The position numbers and the translations under genes are program-made. Of a stretch of DNA of 64,000 nt, positions 1 through 11,147 are shown piece after piece (position 1 is the first letter of the stretch; each line of letters begins with the position of its first letter). The stretch covers positions 496,001-560,000 of the forward strand of contig QNQO01000522.1 of NCBI GenBank assembly GCA_003290165.1, read 5' to 3'. Source of the stretch: Berberis thunbergii (taxonomy: Eukaryota; Streptophyta; Magnoliopsida; Ranunculales; Berberidaceae). The notes under the pieces were generated by a model. That model made no database searches, was not told where the DNA came from, and saw nothing but the letters and a program-made list of their open reading frames with translations.

Positions 1-2485
1 CTAGCATTTGTTTTATGCATTTTCACTACCATGTTTAAGTTATACAACCAATTCCCAAACTCTGACTTCTTTTCTTATACAACCAATTCCCAAAATACAA
101 CCAACATGATCCTTTCTCCTGTTGCATCTGCTGTTGTTGTTGCTGTTGATGTTGTTGTTTCTGCTGTCGTTGTTGTTGTTGCAGCTGTAGATTAATAAGA
201 GTTTGTTTTTTTCAGTAAATTATTTAAGTGCTTTCTGCTAGTTTCAAAACTATTAATTCTCAAAAACTTATGCTTTATCTTGGCTTTGTATACGGTGACC
301 AGAACATGGTCAGACAATTTCAGTGCTTTCCTCTTAGATTACCAACGAAATCTGATTTGTTTATGGAAGATTACCAACGAAATTGAGACAGTATAATTTG
401 AGAAGAACAAGTATATATATACTTCTATCTATTCATGAATAAATATATGTCAATGGAACATCTAAGAGTAGATTGAGAAGACATGTTGCGTTTAAATAGT
501 TTGTGCTTCAGAACTTGTGACTTTTAGTGTGTATTTTCCAAAAACAAAATGCATCAAGTTTTCAACCATCGGATATCTTTTCATACTACTACTATGCTGA
601 GTATGCTCTTGTTGCCTATTAGGTTAACCTTTTAATAATTGTATGAACAAAGTTGAAAGTGCTTTATCAGGAACAAATCTCTTCAACCATAGAAAAATAA
701 AATCTCTCTCTTTGTATTTTATTTGGGTGGCTGTTGTAATCAGTTTCTCTATTTGTCTATAAATACAGAACATCCAACCATTGTTGGAGACACATTGTTT
801 CTGAATCTTGCAAAAGAGATTTTTTTTTTTGAAGAGAAGAAAGAAGTAAACAACATTTGTGGAACAAACAACATGAACAAGAAGCAGCTTTCCCCAGACG
901 CTGCTATCAATTTGGATCAGTAAGTGTTATGTATTATTGATGTTATGTTTGTATTTTTTTTTCCTTACATTTTATTATTGATGGATGATGAGCTAATTGG
1001 GGTGTTGTGGTTAAATGATAGTGGTGACTGACAATCGTCATATCATCGTAGGGACTGGATCATCCCAACTGTTTCACACTGCACTTTTTGCACTCTCTAC
1101 TGCTGATGCTAATGTTGATGTTGATGCTGAACAAAAGCAGCCCATGAATGTTGTTTCTGCTATCCCTCACTACTCTGTAAGCCCCCTCACTGCTTTAGAT
1201 GAGCCTTTGAAAATTAGCGATAGTTTCTGCTATCCCTCACTACTCTGTGATTTTCTTCTTTCTCCTCTTCCAACCTTAACTAAGGAAAATTAGCGGTAGT
1301 TTCTTCTTTTTTATATTTAGCCTGATTATCATAAATTTCAACACTTCAGTATAACACCAAAACTGAGGATTTAGCAATACGAGTAAAAGTGTAATTTTGA
1401 GCGCTTACCACATGCATGCTTGAATGTATCTTGCAAAACAAAGAACAAAAACATGATGTTCTGGGAATATTTATGGATTGAACATTTTGAAAAATAGGAA
1501 TTATGTACAATGTTTATCAGAGCATGGCTGCCACATTGACCTTATGTCTGTGTTAGATCGATATAAAATTATCTTTCTTTCACATGTCAGTGAATTTATA
1601 GTTTTAGTTGCATTCGATTCTAGCATTATTTGTAAGCATGTGGTAAAACAAAAAGTTAAGGCGCCTAACTCCAAATCTCAAGAAGGATGAAGTGGCGTCT
1701 TCTCAGATTCTACACACTGTATTTGAAAAGTGAAAGTTTAATGGAGAGATGAACACATCGTCCACTTTACCTATTGAATATTTTACACCCTCAGGAGTTT
1801 TGAAGTGATCTCCTTGACAGTTTAACCACATTAACAAAAAGTTTGCCAATTCTGAAAGATTATATGGTGAGGTTATTGCTGAAAGTAGACAAATCCATAA
1901 TTCCTTACCGTATTTATTAATAGGCTACAAACATCAAATTTTGTGGAAGTTTTGTGGAAGTGATTTTTATAGTGGAGATAACCCTCATAAAAATTTTGAT
2001 ATTCCATATTGATCTGTATCCGGTTTGCATCTGCCATTGTTTTGGGGGATGACTTATTCGATAATGAGACATATTGTGCATACACCGTTACCAAAGGGCT
2101 AGAAGTAGATGGTATAAAGATTTAAAAAAAAAACTTTATGTATGAATTGCCTTCAATGATGCTATCCCACCCCCGGTTCTAAGTTGCTCATTTGGGAAAA
2201 TTGCAATCTTGTATATTCACTTTCATATGGTACTTCAGCAGAATATCTTATTACTTTTAAACTCTGTGCATATTCTCTAATAAGCCAATATATGATCAAC
2301 TGTGTATGTGCTGCTTTATATGTTTGCTCATTCTTATAAGCATGATCAATGTTGCATTCTGCAAGCTATTATGCACTTACTTAGTTGTCATAAATTTAAT
2401 CATTCTTAAACTATATTTCCTATTATTCATTACTGTTTTAATGTTTTTACTAGTGCCAACTAAATGCATGTTATGTTTGGTCCAG
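1..2485. other. No recognisable gene; AT-rich sequence
   Basis: AT-rich sequence with only short, unconvincing open frames. None has a domain I recognise or looks like an exon of a known family. It lies upstream of the ITPK-like exons and may be intron or flanking sequence of that fragment, but no earlier ITPK exon can be seen. No CACTA-type subterminal repeats occur here. Confidence 0.5.
121..186. repeat. Imperfect GTT/GCT trinucleotide microsatellite
   Basis: About 65 bases made almost wholly of GTT, GCT and GAT triplets (for example TGTTGTTGTTGCTGTTGATG). It is a simple-sequence tract with no sign of coding use. Confidence 0.75.
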
Positions 2486-2856
2486 AAATAAAGGGATATT
2501 ATTTGTTGCGATTGATCAAAGTAAGCCACTCTCAGATCAAGGTCCCTTTGACATAGTTCTTCATAAGGTCAGTTGGTTTTTTTTATTTTATTTTATTTTA
2601 TTTAATCCAGTAGTTTTATTTTCCTGATATATTCCAATATTGAATTGAGGTAGTCATTTCTCACTTTTCTTCAGGTACTCAATTATTCATGCCTTTTCTA
2701 TGTGTTTCATCTAATATCTTTCACCGTTCTGCGTATTCTTAATTTGATCATGCGTATTCATATTTGGAGGAGACTAACTGTCATCAGTATCTGATGAAGT
2801 TTGTATTACTCTTTCTTACACAGTTAACTGGAAAGGAGTGGCGCCAAATTCTGGAG
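2486..2856 (+). pseudogene. Two exons of an inositol-tetrakisphosphate 1-kinase (ITPK) fragment
   Basis: Two exon-like pieces (2486-2567 and 2824-2856) with an AG acceptor before and a GT donor after each. They translate to a stretch containing KGILFVAIDQ, then LSDQGPFDIVLHK, then LTGKEWRQILE. This matches the N-terminal substrate-binding part of plant ITPK proteins, which phosphorylate inositol polyphosphates with ATP. The ATP-grasp catalytic region is absent, since no later ITPK exon follows. The exons lie in the same orientation as the VPS33 fragment downstream, and the segment resembles the captured-gene cargo of the CACTA elements in this window. Family identity is fairly secure; which paralogue is not. 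Confidence 0.75.
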
Positions 2857-3070
2857 GTTAGTTGGAATTTTCAAATCTGTTACATCTTATTGTGAGTGTT
2901 CGTTTCATACGTGGATAAGTAGATTCATAGTATCTTGTTTGTGGATACTCTTTATTTGTTATGTTTGTTATAAACTACCATCAACTATATAGGGGACAAA
3001 TAAGCTCTGGCAGCGGTTCATTCAAATTATGCATATTTTAGTTTTAAAAACTCATTTCTGTACAATATAA

Positions 3071-3693
3071 TGTGCAGACTGCTTGCTCATTCCTTCATCA
3101 TGATCTGATAGTTGAGGTCAAGGCCTCAACAATTCCAATAGCAAATGAGGATTTATCAGCATTTAATCTGCTTATCTGACTTACTCAGGTGTTGCTAAGC
3201 ATAATTTTGTTGTCCTTTTTTTTGGCAAAAAGTCTAGTATCCCTTTGAACCAGTTGTCCCTAATTTTCATTTATTTGCTTATTATAGTTGGAGTTTGATG
3301 ATCCCATGGTCATGTCAATGTCGACATTTGGTATGGTTTGAATTTTTCACAAGCCTGTTTGTTTTTCATTTTAGTATTGTTACTTTTTTTTCTTGGCGTT
3401 GCTAGTCTAGCTTATTTGCTTATCTGATTTTTTTTCTTGGCGATGCATGTCTTTGTAATTGGACATTTGTAATTGTTTTTGTTTCATGTTAAATATGGCT
3501 GGTTGTTGTGAACTTGGCTGAATATTCTAATAACTTGACTGCATATTTTAAGTTGCAATGCAGATAGTAGTAGTAGGTATTTTATTGATGATTTTTGAAA
3601 TCTTCTGGATCATGTTTAGCAGGCAACAACCAGGTTTTCCGGTCTAAAGTCCGTTTCACTCTCGTTACAAAGGAGAAGCTTCCCATCCCTCAG
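3071..3693 (+). pseudogene. Unidentified exon-like pieces
   Basis: Three short open pieces are flanked by splice-like AG and GT signals: about 3077-3187 (reads VEVKASTIPIANEDLSAFN before a stop), 3289-3333 (LEFDDPMVMSMSTFG) and 3623-3693 (contains FRSKVRFTLVTKEKLPIP). The codon content looks like real protein, but I do not recognise the family, and they may come from more than one gene. They sit between the ITPK and VPS33 fragments on the same strand. Confidence 0.35.
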
Positions 3694-3864
3694 TGTGTTA
3701 AAATGAGGACCACTGTTTACAAACTTTTCAGTGTGTTACTATTAAAATTGCAAACTGCATATTAATTTTTTCCTCTTCCGACAGTTGGTATTTGAAGTGC
3801 TTTTGGGTTGTGATAGAACAGTTTTTGGATGAACATGTAACTGATGAGCATGTCATGTATACAG

Positions 3865-4385
3865 AATCAAACTGTCTCTGAATTGAAAGACTTTGTAAGG
3901 AAGCTCAATTCATTACCAGAAATCAGTGTAAGTCTGTCCTCTGATGTATCCGTTAATTTGGTTCAAGTAGCCTCATGAATCTTATGCTGCACCTTCTGCT
4001 TAATTTGTCACAGAGGCACATAAATCTTGCTCAGCACTTACCTACATTTACATCAAAGCCTTCATTCCTTGGACGACTTGACATGGAACACCTGGTTGTA
4101 GAGGGGGAGAGTTATGACATGTGAGTTGAATCATACTTCTAGCTGCACTTTTGGTAACATAGTATTATGTAAGATGGATTTCTTGCCTTAATAAGAAATT
4201 CCTAATGGAATGAGTGCATCATTCTTTTCATTAAATAAAGTAAGATGTTTCATTGATGCAGATGCTTTGAGTACATTGAAGAAATGATCCATAAGCAGGA
4301 AACCTATTGTCAATGTGTTAAGGCTGCTGATCCTATGTTCTGTCACAAATTCAGGATTGACCAAGAAACACTTCGATTATTTGAG
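3865..4385 (+). pseudogene. VPS33: VPS33 (Sec1/Munc18-type) gene fragment, chimeric at its 3' end
   Basis: Three consecutive exons (3865-3927, 4014-4120, 4262-4385) with GT-AG introns and compatible phases. They read NQTVSELKDFVRKLNSLPEI, then RHINLAQHLPTFTSKPSFLG through RLDMEHLVVEGESYDI, then CFEYIEEMIHKQE. This is the mid-region of plant VPS33, the Sec1-like subunit of the HOPS/CORVET tethering complexes at the vacuole. After HKQE the third exon departs from VPS33 and continues in frame with about 20 unrelated residues (DPMFCHKFRIDQETLRLFE), up to a good donor at 4386. A similar piece near 4483-4530 reads VACIREKLGARLA. The fragment therefore seems joined to another gene's exon. It lacks the N- and C-terminal VPS33 regions. 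Confidence 0.8.
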
Positions 4386-4535
4386 GTAAGATTTGCTCAA
4401 TTACAAAAATATGTGTACTGGCTTATTTTTTTCTCTAGTCATTTGACATAATTGCTCTGTTACGTGCTGGTTTGTGGTCAGGTTGCTTGTATACGGGAAA
4501 AATTGGGTGCCAGGCTGGCGTGATGCGTTGGATCT

Positions 4536-5875
4536 TTGCAAGTTGGTAGGATGGTCATTGGCATTTAGAGTTTGTTATTGCAATTTGCATTTTGAACTTG
4601 CAATTTTATTTGCAAGTTGCAAGGAGTAATTTGATGTTTGACTGATGAATCATTAGGCTGGTTGCTAGTATTCTTCTAGTCATTAACTCTTTAACAAGCC
4701 TTTGTCTAATGCTAGGATCATTCTCATGTATTCAATTGCAAAAGCTATGGAAGAGTTTTTTTTATGCAAAACATTGGATTACATTTGATCGCAAGATCAT
4801 CTATAAACTAGTTATAGCCTGATTCATGCTATCCATGAGAGTATGAACGATCATCCCTGTTTTCAACTTCTCATTCAATCAGGATGCGATCAATGTTTAT
4901 ATATATCATCCCACTGTTTTTTTTTTACACTGATTTCACTTTTGTAAAGCTAGAAATACAACAGTAGTGAGACTTATTTATTTCTTTTTAAATATGATGA
5001 CAGAAGGAGAATGCTTTGAATTCTCTTTTTTAGGTTGGAGACGAAGAGGGCAAGGCAAAGACGACTCCCATGAAAATGAAAGTCCAAATTATGCTCCAAG
5101 TCCCCCAATATGATGTCCAAATTTGAACCCAGTTCTCCTGACAGTGAACCCTATGTGAGTGGTTTGTGCTCGTGAAAATTCAAACCAGTGACAGCTACTG
5201 AACTAGTCTTGATGTGCTTATCACATCAATTTTTTTGTTTGCATTCTGTTTATGTACTGCAAGCTTAGTTTCTGCTTTCAAGGAATCTGAGTAAGCACGG
5301 AAAATATGGCTAAAAAATGTGGTGAAGATCAAAACGTCAGCTGCTGTATTATTTCAGTAGTTTCATTTTTCATTGTCTATTTAAGTACTTAAGTTGGAAC
5401 ATTGAACTCATTTGTTTTTCTCCTTCTTCCAGTCTCGTCCTTTTTTAGTTGTCAAAATCATCTATACCATTCATTACAAATTATCATATTGCTCTATGTT
5501 ATTTGGTAGTGACTAATACTTGTTTTTTGTGATGCTTGAGACAAGTGTTCCTAAAGGTGGTTGGATCTCATCTTTAGAACTCTTTAACAGATCAAATAAA
5601 AGGGTTGACAATAGAGTAGTTCAAAGTGTAACATGCTCAGCAGGGTACTTTTCCTCATCTGGATCAGATCACTCTCCCTCAAGTTCAAATTCCAATGTTC
5701 AGTTAATTAATTCATTGCATATTGTACTTTTGATTTTATTCTGTTTTCATTCTTCCTGATTCCCATCCTGGTAAGAGGGGGTTCAAGTGACTGCATTTTA
5801 ACCCTCTGCTTTGAATCTGTATATTACAGCATGATTGAGGATAGGTGTGATTTGATCATATATTCTTAATGCTTT
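4536..5875. other. No recognisable gene
   Basis: AT-rich intron-like sequence. Short open stretches around 5030-5160 and 5520-5757 resemble nothing I can name. The region ends where the CACTA terminus begins at 5876; the three bases before it are TTT. Confidence 0.5.
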
Positions 5876-6275
5876 CACTACACCAAAAATAGCCATTAGC
5901 TACGGTTTTAAACCGTGGGGGTAACCCATTGGCACGATTTAGAACCGTGGGCTGTAGAGGCGTCGCTAAATCCCTAATAACGGCTAAAAACCGTGGCTAA
6001 AATATTAGCAACGGTTTTATCTCGAGGACGGTCGATGATTTAGCCATGGTTATAAACTGTTGCCAAAATCTTATCCACGGTTCTAAGCCGTGGGCAGGAG
6101 TACCCACGGCTTAAAACCGTTGCAAGTTTAGCCACGGTTTTAAGCCGTTGCAATAGCTTTAGCAACGGTTTTAAGCCGTGGCTACTACTGCCCACGGTTA
6201 TAAGCCGTGGCAAGGTAGCCACGGTTGTTAGCCGTTGCAATAGTTAGCCACGGTTTAAAACCGTGGCAAAATTTT
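5876..6275. repeat. Left terminus and subterminal palindrome array, element 1
   Basis: Terminal CACTACACCAAAAA is followed by more than a dozen units such as TAGCCACGGTTTTAAGCCGT and GGCTTAAAACCGTTGC. Each is nearly palindromic, spaced roughly every 22-28 bases. In known CACTA elements, subterminal repeats bind the transposase accessory protein. The outer 150 bases match the inverted right end of element 2 closely. Confidence 0.85.
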
Positions 6276-6513
6276 TTTTTTTTAAATAAACTTTTTTTTA
6301 ATTTTTTTGCTATCAAATGACTTTGAGTCATTGAGTCAAAATCTATCAAATAATGGAGGCAAAGTAATACATGGTTCATTTATTATCAAACAGTTACAAC
6401 CATCATACAAGTTGAACAACAAAAATACATGGTTCTTTATTAGAAAAAAAAGCCTTTTGGTTTTATTATCGATTTTTCTTCACTCTGTACTGTCGATCCT
6501 CATTACATAGATG

Positions 6514-7175
6514 TTAGCCAGAAGCATCCACTGGTGCTGCACCGTCTTCATTGGATGACACAGTACCCCATTGCCTATGAGTTGAGAGAGGTTCGAGAAC
6601 ATAAACCCCTCCATTGCTTAGACCCAATGCAAACTGGTGGGGTTTAGATGGATGGGCTGCAACCACCAGAGGATGCACACTCGGTTCGATCTCCCTGCTG
6701 AAAATGCACATGTTTAATTATTTGTAACATAATATACCTCATATACGCCATAGGGTGGATCCAACACTTCAGTGTAAGTGTTGAAGCAGCTAGAACACCC
6801 ACATTTCCATCTGCAAAGCTTGCATAAATGGATTCTCCATCACATGAATACCTAGCACATGTGATCCGGATCATTGGATCTTCAGGCACCCACTGTCCAA
6901 GGTAAGAACAAAGTAGAATTCAACAACGAATGCAAGCAATTTAAAAACGGAATGACCATTTGTATATGTTAGATTACAAGTGGCATACCTGTCTAAGAAG
7001 TTTAATTTGAAATTGTTTCGCATCAGGTGCTTCATCAGATGCATGAGACACTTCATGAATCGCTAGTCTTGTCTCATGGACAACCAGCAACTGTGTCTCA
7101 TTGCAGTGAAACTGCAGATAAATCCCCGCAGGTGGAGCTGAGTCTCGCCTAGTGGCTAGTGGGAGTAGGCAATGA
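6514..7175 (-). pseudogene. TOPLESS/TOPLESS-related corepressor, C-terminal WD40 fragment
   Basis: Three exons on the minus strand: about 7175-6989, 6892-6745 and 6697-6514. The first contains ETQLLVVHETRLAIHE, the second WVPEDPMIRITCARYSCDGE and SIYASFADGNVGVL, the third VHPLVVAAHPSKPHQFALGL and then LEPLSTHRQWGT before a TAA. This is the end of the second WD40 propeller of plant TPL/TPR proteins, co-repressors recruited by EAR-motif proteins in auxin and jasmonate signalling. The LisH/CTLH N-terminal half that binds EAR motifs is absent. It reads toward the left terminus, next to the exportin-1 fragment. Splice sites look usable, but the fragment cannot make a TPL protein. Confidence 0.85.
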
Positions 7176-7410
7176 GGCACTGCACTCTTTCCACCACTGT
7201 TGCTGATCTATGGTGTTCCAAACACATACCTAAGGAAAAAGAAAAGTCGGTTCATGTTACTGGATATTCCCAAAATCAGATAAACGTAGATAAATTTCGG
7301 AAATGGAATTGGTTCATACCTGTGTATCAGATAAAAGTAGATAAATTTTACTTTGTAACAATTTCCAAAGTAGAAAAAGAAGCAGCAAGGAAAGAATATG
7401 AATAATCACC

Positions 7411-8519
7411 TTGAAAACCTCGGTATCTTCAACATATGAGATACCAATCAAATATTCAAGTCCCAAGAGAAGTAAAGACTTATTTTCTAGAGTTGATTCA
7501 AGTACGCGAATATGGAACTGCATAAGAAATAAAATATACAAATCAAGACAGGGAAAATTAGAAAAGAAGAAAAGGACAAAAGACAAATAATAAGAACTGT
7601 ACCATAAAAAAGGCAGTGAAGAAAAGGGCCAGATTCAGAATAAATGCCTGAAAAAAAAAGGAATCGAATTAGACACATGCTCGGAGGACACACAACTTGA
7701 TCATAATCCCAATGACAGAAAAATTTCACCTGTTCTTCACTGGAACCCTGGGCATAAGCTTCGGGGATGTTTGTTCCAGGTGGAAGAATCGTCTAAAAGC
7801 ATCACATATGAAGGAAAAATGTCAGCAATTGGTTTATGCCAAACATCAATAATCAAGTCTATCAATATTGCTACAAAAGTAATCAGATTTAAACCAAAAG
7901 TTTGCACACCAAAGTTATAATAATAAATGTTTTCAAAACTCAGAAGTATGATACCTGTAACTGCACCATAAAGATAGTATACATCTTGACATATTGCACA
8001 TCATAGAAGTCCCCAAACTGAAGGGTGGCAACCTGCAAGCGTCACGACAAGACGTAATGTGACATTAACCTCCATTGTTCCATTATTCCTGAATGGGACA
8101 ATTTACTGTTTTACGTTAAAGTGTTGTTTATATTGAAGGAAAACATGTTTACCTCTGTCAAACACTGGAGAGTCAGATTCCTATATGATCCCACCGGGAA
8201 AAAATTCAGTAATCTTTCCAGCTGTTCAATACATAGAAGTGAGGAAAATGTATTACAATCCTGAGGATGAAGTGAGATCTGAAAAACTAGGATCTATTAC
8301 TAACACATATGTTTATGTAAATGTGTTCCTCTCTTTTCCAGTAGTTTTAGTCACAGAGATACAGGGATTAATGTACACACCAGGGGGGATTCAAAGATAT
8401 AGCCCAGGGGGATCCACGAGAGAAAAGCATGCAAAGTTCCAAGTGTTGCTCGTACAAGCTCAGTTCTTTGAGATGCTGATAGTACATATAAGCACAACTC
8501 ATGAATGAGTTGAAACTCA
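7411..8519 (-). pseudogene. XPO1: Exportin-1 (XPO1/CRM1) fragment, element 1 copy
   Basis: Six exon pieces on the minus strand: 8519-8381, about 8221-8153, 8032-7955, about 7794-7731, about 7649-7602 and 7519-7411. They read SEFQLIHELCLYVLSASQRT, WIPLGYIFESPL, RNLTLQCLTE, LQFGDFYDVQYVKMYTIFMV, TILPPGTNIPEAYAQGSSEE, NLALFFTAFF and HIRVLES...LEYLIGISYVEDTEVFKV. This is a run of HEAT repeats from CRM1, the nuclear export receptor for leucine-rich export signals. Introns are retained, so capture was at DNA level. The same segment, introns included, recurs at 46733-47533 in element 2. This copy extends at least two exons further 3'. Near 8383-8389 a run of Gs distorts the end of the first exon. 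Confidence 0.9.
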
Positions 8520-8968
8520 CTGTTAACAAGCAAAACAAACTTCCTTGTAAGGCCAGATCACAGGAACAGAATAGTTGAAGAAAAATTCACCGTAGTAACA
8601 ACTAACAACAGTAAAAGGCATGAACTGAAAGCAAATGAGACTATTATCTTGTTGTATCATGGTTTGGGTGTGCATTAACTGAATGTTCATATTTTAGCAC
8701 TTTGATTTGGCTTTTTCATCTATCTTGCAACCATCCAGGAACAGAATGTTCATATTGTTGATGTTTAAAAAGCTCAGGGAAATTTTCTTCTTTACCTTTT
8801 GATCTATGCAAGAGGTACTGGTGCATCCAACAATCCTACATGTTGGGTTTTGTTGAATCTGATGCTCTAGATTCAAGTCAGACTCTGACATTTGTGCGAG
8901 TATCCCATGCAATACAGAAAAGGATAATTTAGCGTGCAAAAATTAAGCTAACGAAGATAAGTACATAC

Positions 8969-9298
8969 CACCATACGTGGCATGTTTCGGCCAAGGCAGC
9001 TCACTCCTCTTTTTCTTCTCACCCTGAGTTTTCGCTCCAGCTTCGGATCAAAACCATCATACAAACCCCACTGCTCTTCTATTTCCTGCCTTGTACTAGT
9101 TACCACCATTTCAGTAGCATCAAGGCCCATCTCCTCTGCCTCAATTCTTCTCATTATCTTGTAAGTTGAGTTAATGTCCTCCCTAGAGTGCCTCCCCTGT
9201 TTCAGTAGTTGCTCAAATTTGTTCCTGCCCAATGAGTGTCCGGTTAGCACCATTGGGACATTGAAGGCACCGGATAAATGTGCTGCTGAGATGGATCC
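8969..9298 (-). pseudogene. SPS: Sucrose-phosphate synthase exon fragment
   Basis: One long minus-strand exon reading [20 protein letters not shown], then [59 protein letters not shown] and NMPRMV, with a GT donor at its 3' end. This is the glycosyltransferase-B N-terminal domain of plant sucrose-phosphate synthase, which makes sucrose-6-phosphate from UDP-glucose and fructose-6-phosphate. The frame is open over about 110 codons. The 5' edge near 9298 is abrupt, with no clear acceptor, and may be the capture junction. The UDP-glucose-binding C-terminal half is absent. Confidence 0.9.
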
Positions 9299-9721
9299 TC
9301 AGCTAGGTGCTATTCAGTTATAGATTTTTCCTCAAGCAAGACTTACTACATTCATATGGGTTCATATTTGGTGTATTGCCTTTGAAAAAAAAATTCCTTT
9401 GATGAACTCTTCTGAGGATGGTCAGTTGTATGTCCTGTTCTGGTTTGCATGTTTAGGCATTAATTTTTTGTAGGGATTATGACTTATGATCCATACCAGG
9501 AAACATTCTCTAAACAATTAATGTTACGTTTTATCTGCCGTTTGATCTTTTCTTAGATTACCATTTACTCTAAAAGCTTAGGATCTGCTAAAAGAATGCA
9601 AATCTACTATATATATCAAAGTAGTGGGGGGTGGTGTGGAATAGAGTTTACTTTCAATCTATATGTTTACTAAATTTTACAGCTTTTTTGTTTGAGTCTT
9701 ACTTGGTTTGATTTTCAACAG

Positions 9722-9988
9722 GTCACTGGTAAAGCTCTCATGTTGGATGAGATAATCAACTATGTTCAGTCCCTACAATACCAAGTAGAGGTACGTAGTA
9801 CTAAATAACATGGCACAGTATCACATTAAGACCACTAAACTTCTCCTTTTTCATTGGATGATGATCATAATTGAATCATTGTTTTTTGTTTTCTTCTCTT
9901 TAGTTCCTCTCCATGAAAGTTGCTTCCATGAATCCAATATTATATGACTTTGGAGAAGCTTTAGATACCCACATGATCAAAACAGAGG
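9722..9988 (+). pseudogene. bHLH transcription factor fragment
   Basis: Two exons, 9722-9790 and 9904-9988, with GT-AG signals. The first reads VTGKALMLDEIINYVQSLQY QVE, the second helix of a plant bHLH domain of the BEE/CIB/bHLH79 type. The second reads FLSMKVASMNPILYDFGEAL, the conserved extension after the domain. The basic DNA-binding region and first helix are missing. A further open stretch near 10036-10098 may be the next exon. This is the first plus-strand cargo piece after the orientation switch in element 1. Confidence 0.8.
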
Positions 9989-10340
9989 TATAGAAGAAAC
10001 TACATCAAAACAGATGTTGTCTTTGTTTATTGCAATTAAAACAAGGAGAAGAGGCAATCAGAATTAGCAGAAGTCTGGCTTTTGGGATTCCTTTACATCA
10101 AGGTACTAATTTCATTTCACATTGTTACAATTGGTGCTTCTTTCTTGTTGATATTGTAGATATTACATCGAGGCTGCTCTCTTATCCTTTTACAAAACGT
10201 GTTTCATTACTTGTACTCCATATAAACATTGTATGAAACCAAACTATAACATATCTCTTTTACACCCCATTTTCTTGTGTCTCTCTCTTGGGGTCTCTAA
10301 AGCTCTCTCTGACAACTGGTTTTTCTTTTTGTTAGATATA

Positions 10341-10411
10341 ATGTATAGTGGCTATAAACCTTACTATGATCCTGATTTTGAATCATTGATAGAGAGAATA
10401 CATCCACCCAG
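10341..10411 (+). pseudogene. ACR-type ACT-domain protein, first-exon fragment
   Basis: An ATG-started exon, MYSGYKPYYDPDFESLIERI followed by HPPR, with a GT donor directly after. This is the N-terminus of plant ACR (ACT domain repeat) proteins, putative amino-acid-sensing regulators whose opening residues carry a DP(D/E)(F/Y)..LIERI.PPR pattern. Only this exon is present; no ACT domain follows. Being short, the match is probable rather than certain. Confidence 0.65.
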
Positions 10412-10420
10412 GTAATAAAA

Positions 10421-10508
10421 ATCTCTTGTAGCCATCTTGTGCTTCTTCTTCTTCTTTGATTTTTGTAGCCATCTTGTACCCATCTCTTGTAGCCATCTTG
10501 TACCCAGG
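10421..10508. repeat. Short direct repeats of TTGTAGCCATCTTGTACCCA type
   Basis: Three imperfect copies of a roughly 20-base unit (near 10424, 10463 and 10488), mixed with a CTT run. They look like a local slippage or duplication patch just after the ACR exon. Confidence 0.6.
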
Positions 10509-10584
10509 TAAAGGAATACATTCTGATTTTCCTTTAACTACAATTCTCAACAAAAGCTTGACATTTCATCCCTGATTTTTGTAG

Positions 10585-11147
10585 CAAGCGGACGTCATAA
10601 CGAAATCAACTGATTTTAAAGTTCAGACGTTCAGACATACGTCGGCCATACTAAGCATTTGAACCATCAAGAATGGGAGAAAGAGATGGGAAACTATGAG
10701 GTTCCATTCACACTATATGCAGCTTATCTTCTTCACAGTCTATGATTTTAAAGTGATTTAAGTTACTTTCTTTTTCACAATATAAAAAGAAAAAATTTGA
10801 GAAGAATTTCATTTACTGGACTATGCAGGTTCTTGTTATGACCCCACAAATACTTCTGCGCAATTTATTCCATCGACTTATCAAAATGGAGCTAATTGCA
10901 ATTTTGATATTTGATGAGTGCCATCATGCGCAAGCACAAAGCAATCACCCATACATCCAGATTATGAAGGTAACTGATTAATATGTTGACGTCTCTGTTT
11001 AAATAGTTTAAGTTTCCTCGCCCTTTTTTGGAAGCTAGACAGGTTTTGTGACACTCAATTTCATTAAAACTGTACAGGCATACAAGAGAAGTGCCATGAA
11101 ACGTCCCCGCATATTTGGCATGACTGCATCTCCTATTGTAGGGAAAG
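10585..11147 (+). pseudogene. DCL4: Dicer-like 4 helicase-domain fragment
   Basis: Three exons: 10585-10700, 10829-10969 and 11078-11147. The first reads VITKSTDFKVQT, then in a shifted frame YVGHTK and QEWEKEMGNYE. The second reads [14 protein letters not shown] and [20 protein letters not shown], which contains the DECH helicase motif II. The third reads AYKRSAMKRPRIFGMTASPI VGK, with motif III. This matches the helicase domain of plant Dicer-like 4, which makes 21-nt siRNAs. An 8-base tandem duplication (GTTCAGAC) in the first exon breaks the frame. PAZ, RNase III and the rest of the gene are absent. Confidence 0.85.

Noticed and set aside
723..1293. Two open frames upstream of the ITPK exons
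   Set aside because: Low-complexity or repeated text (a PHYSV-type stretch duplicated near 1160 and 1225), no matching family and no ITPK residues.
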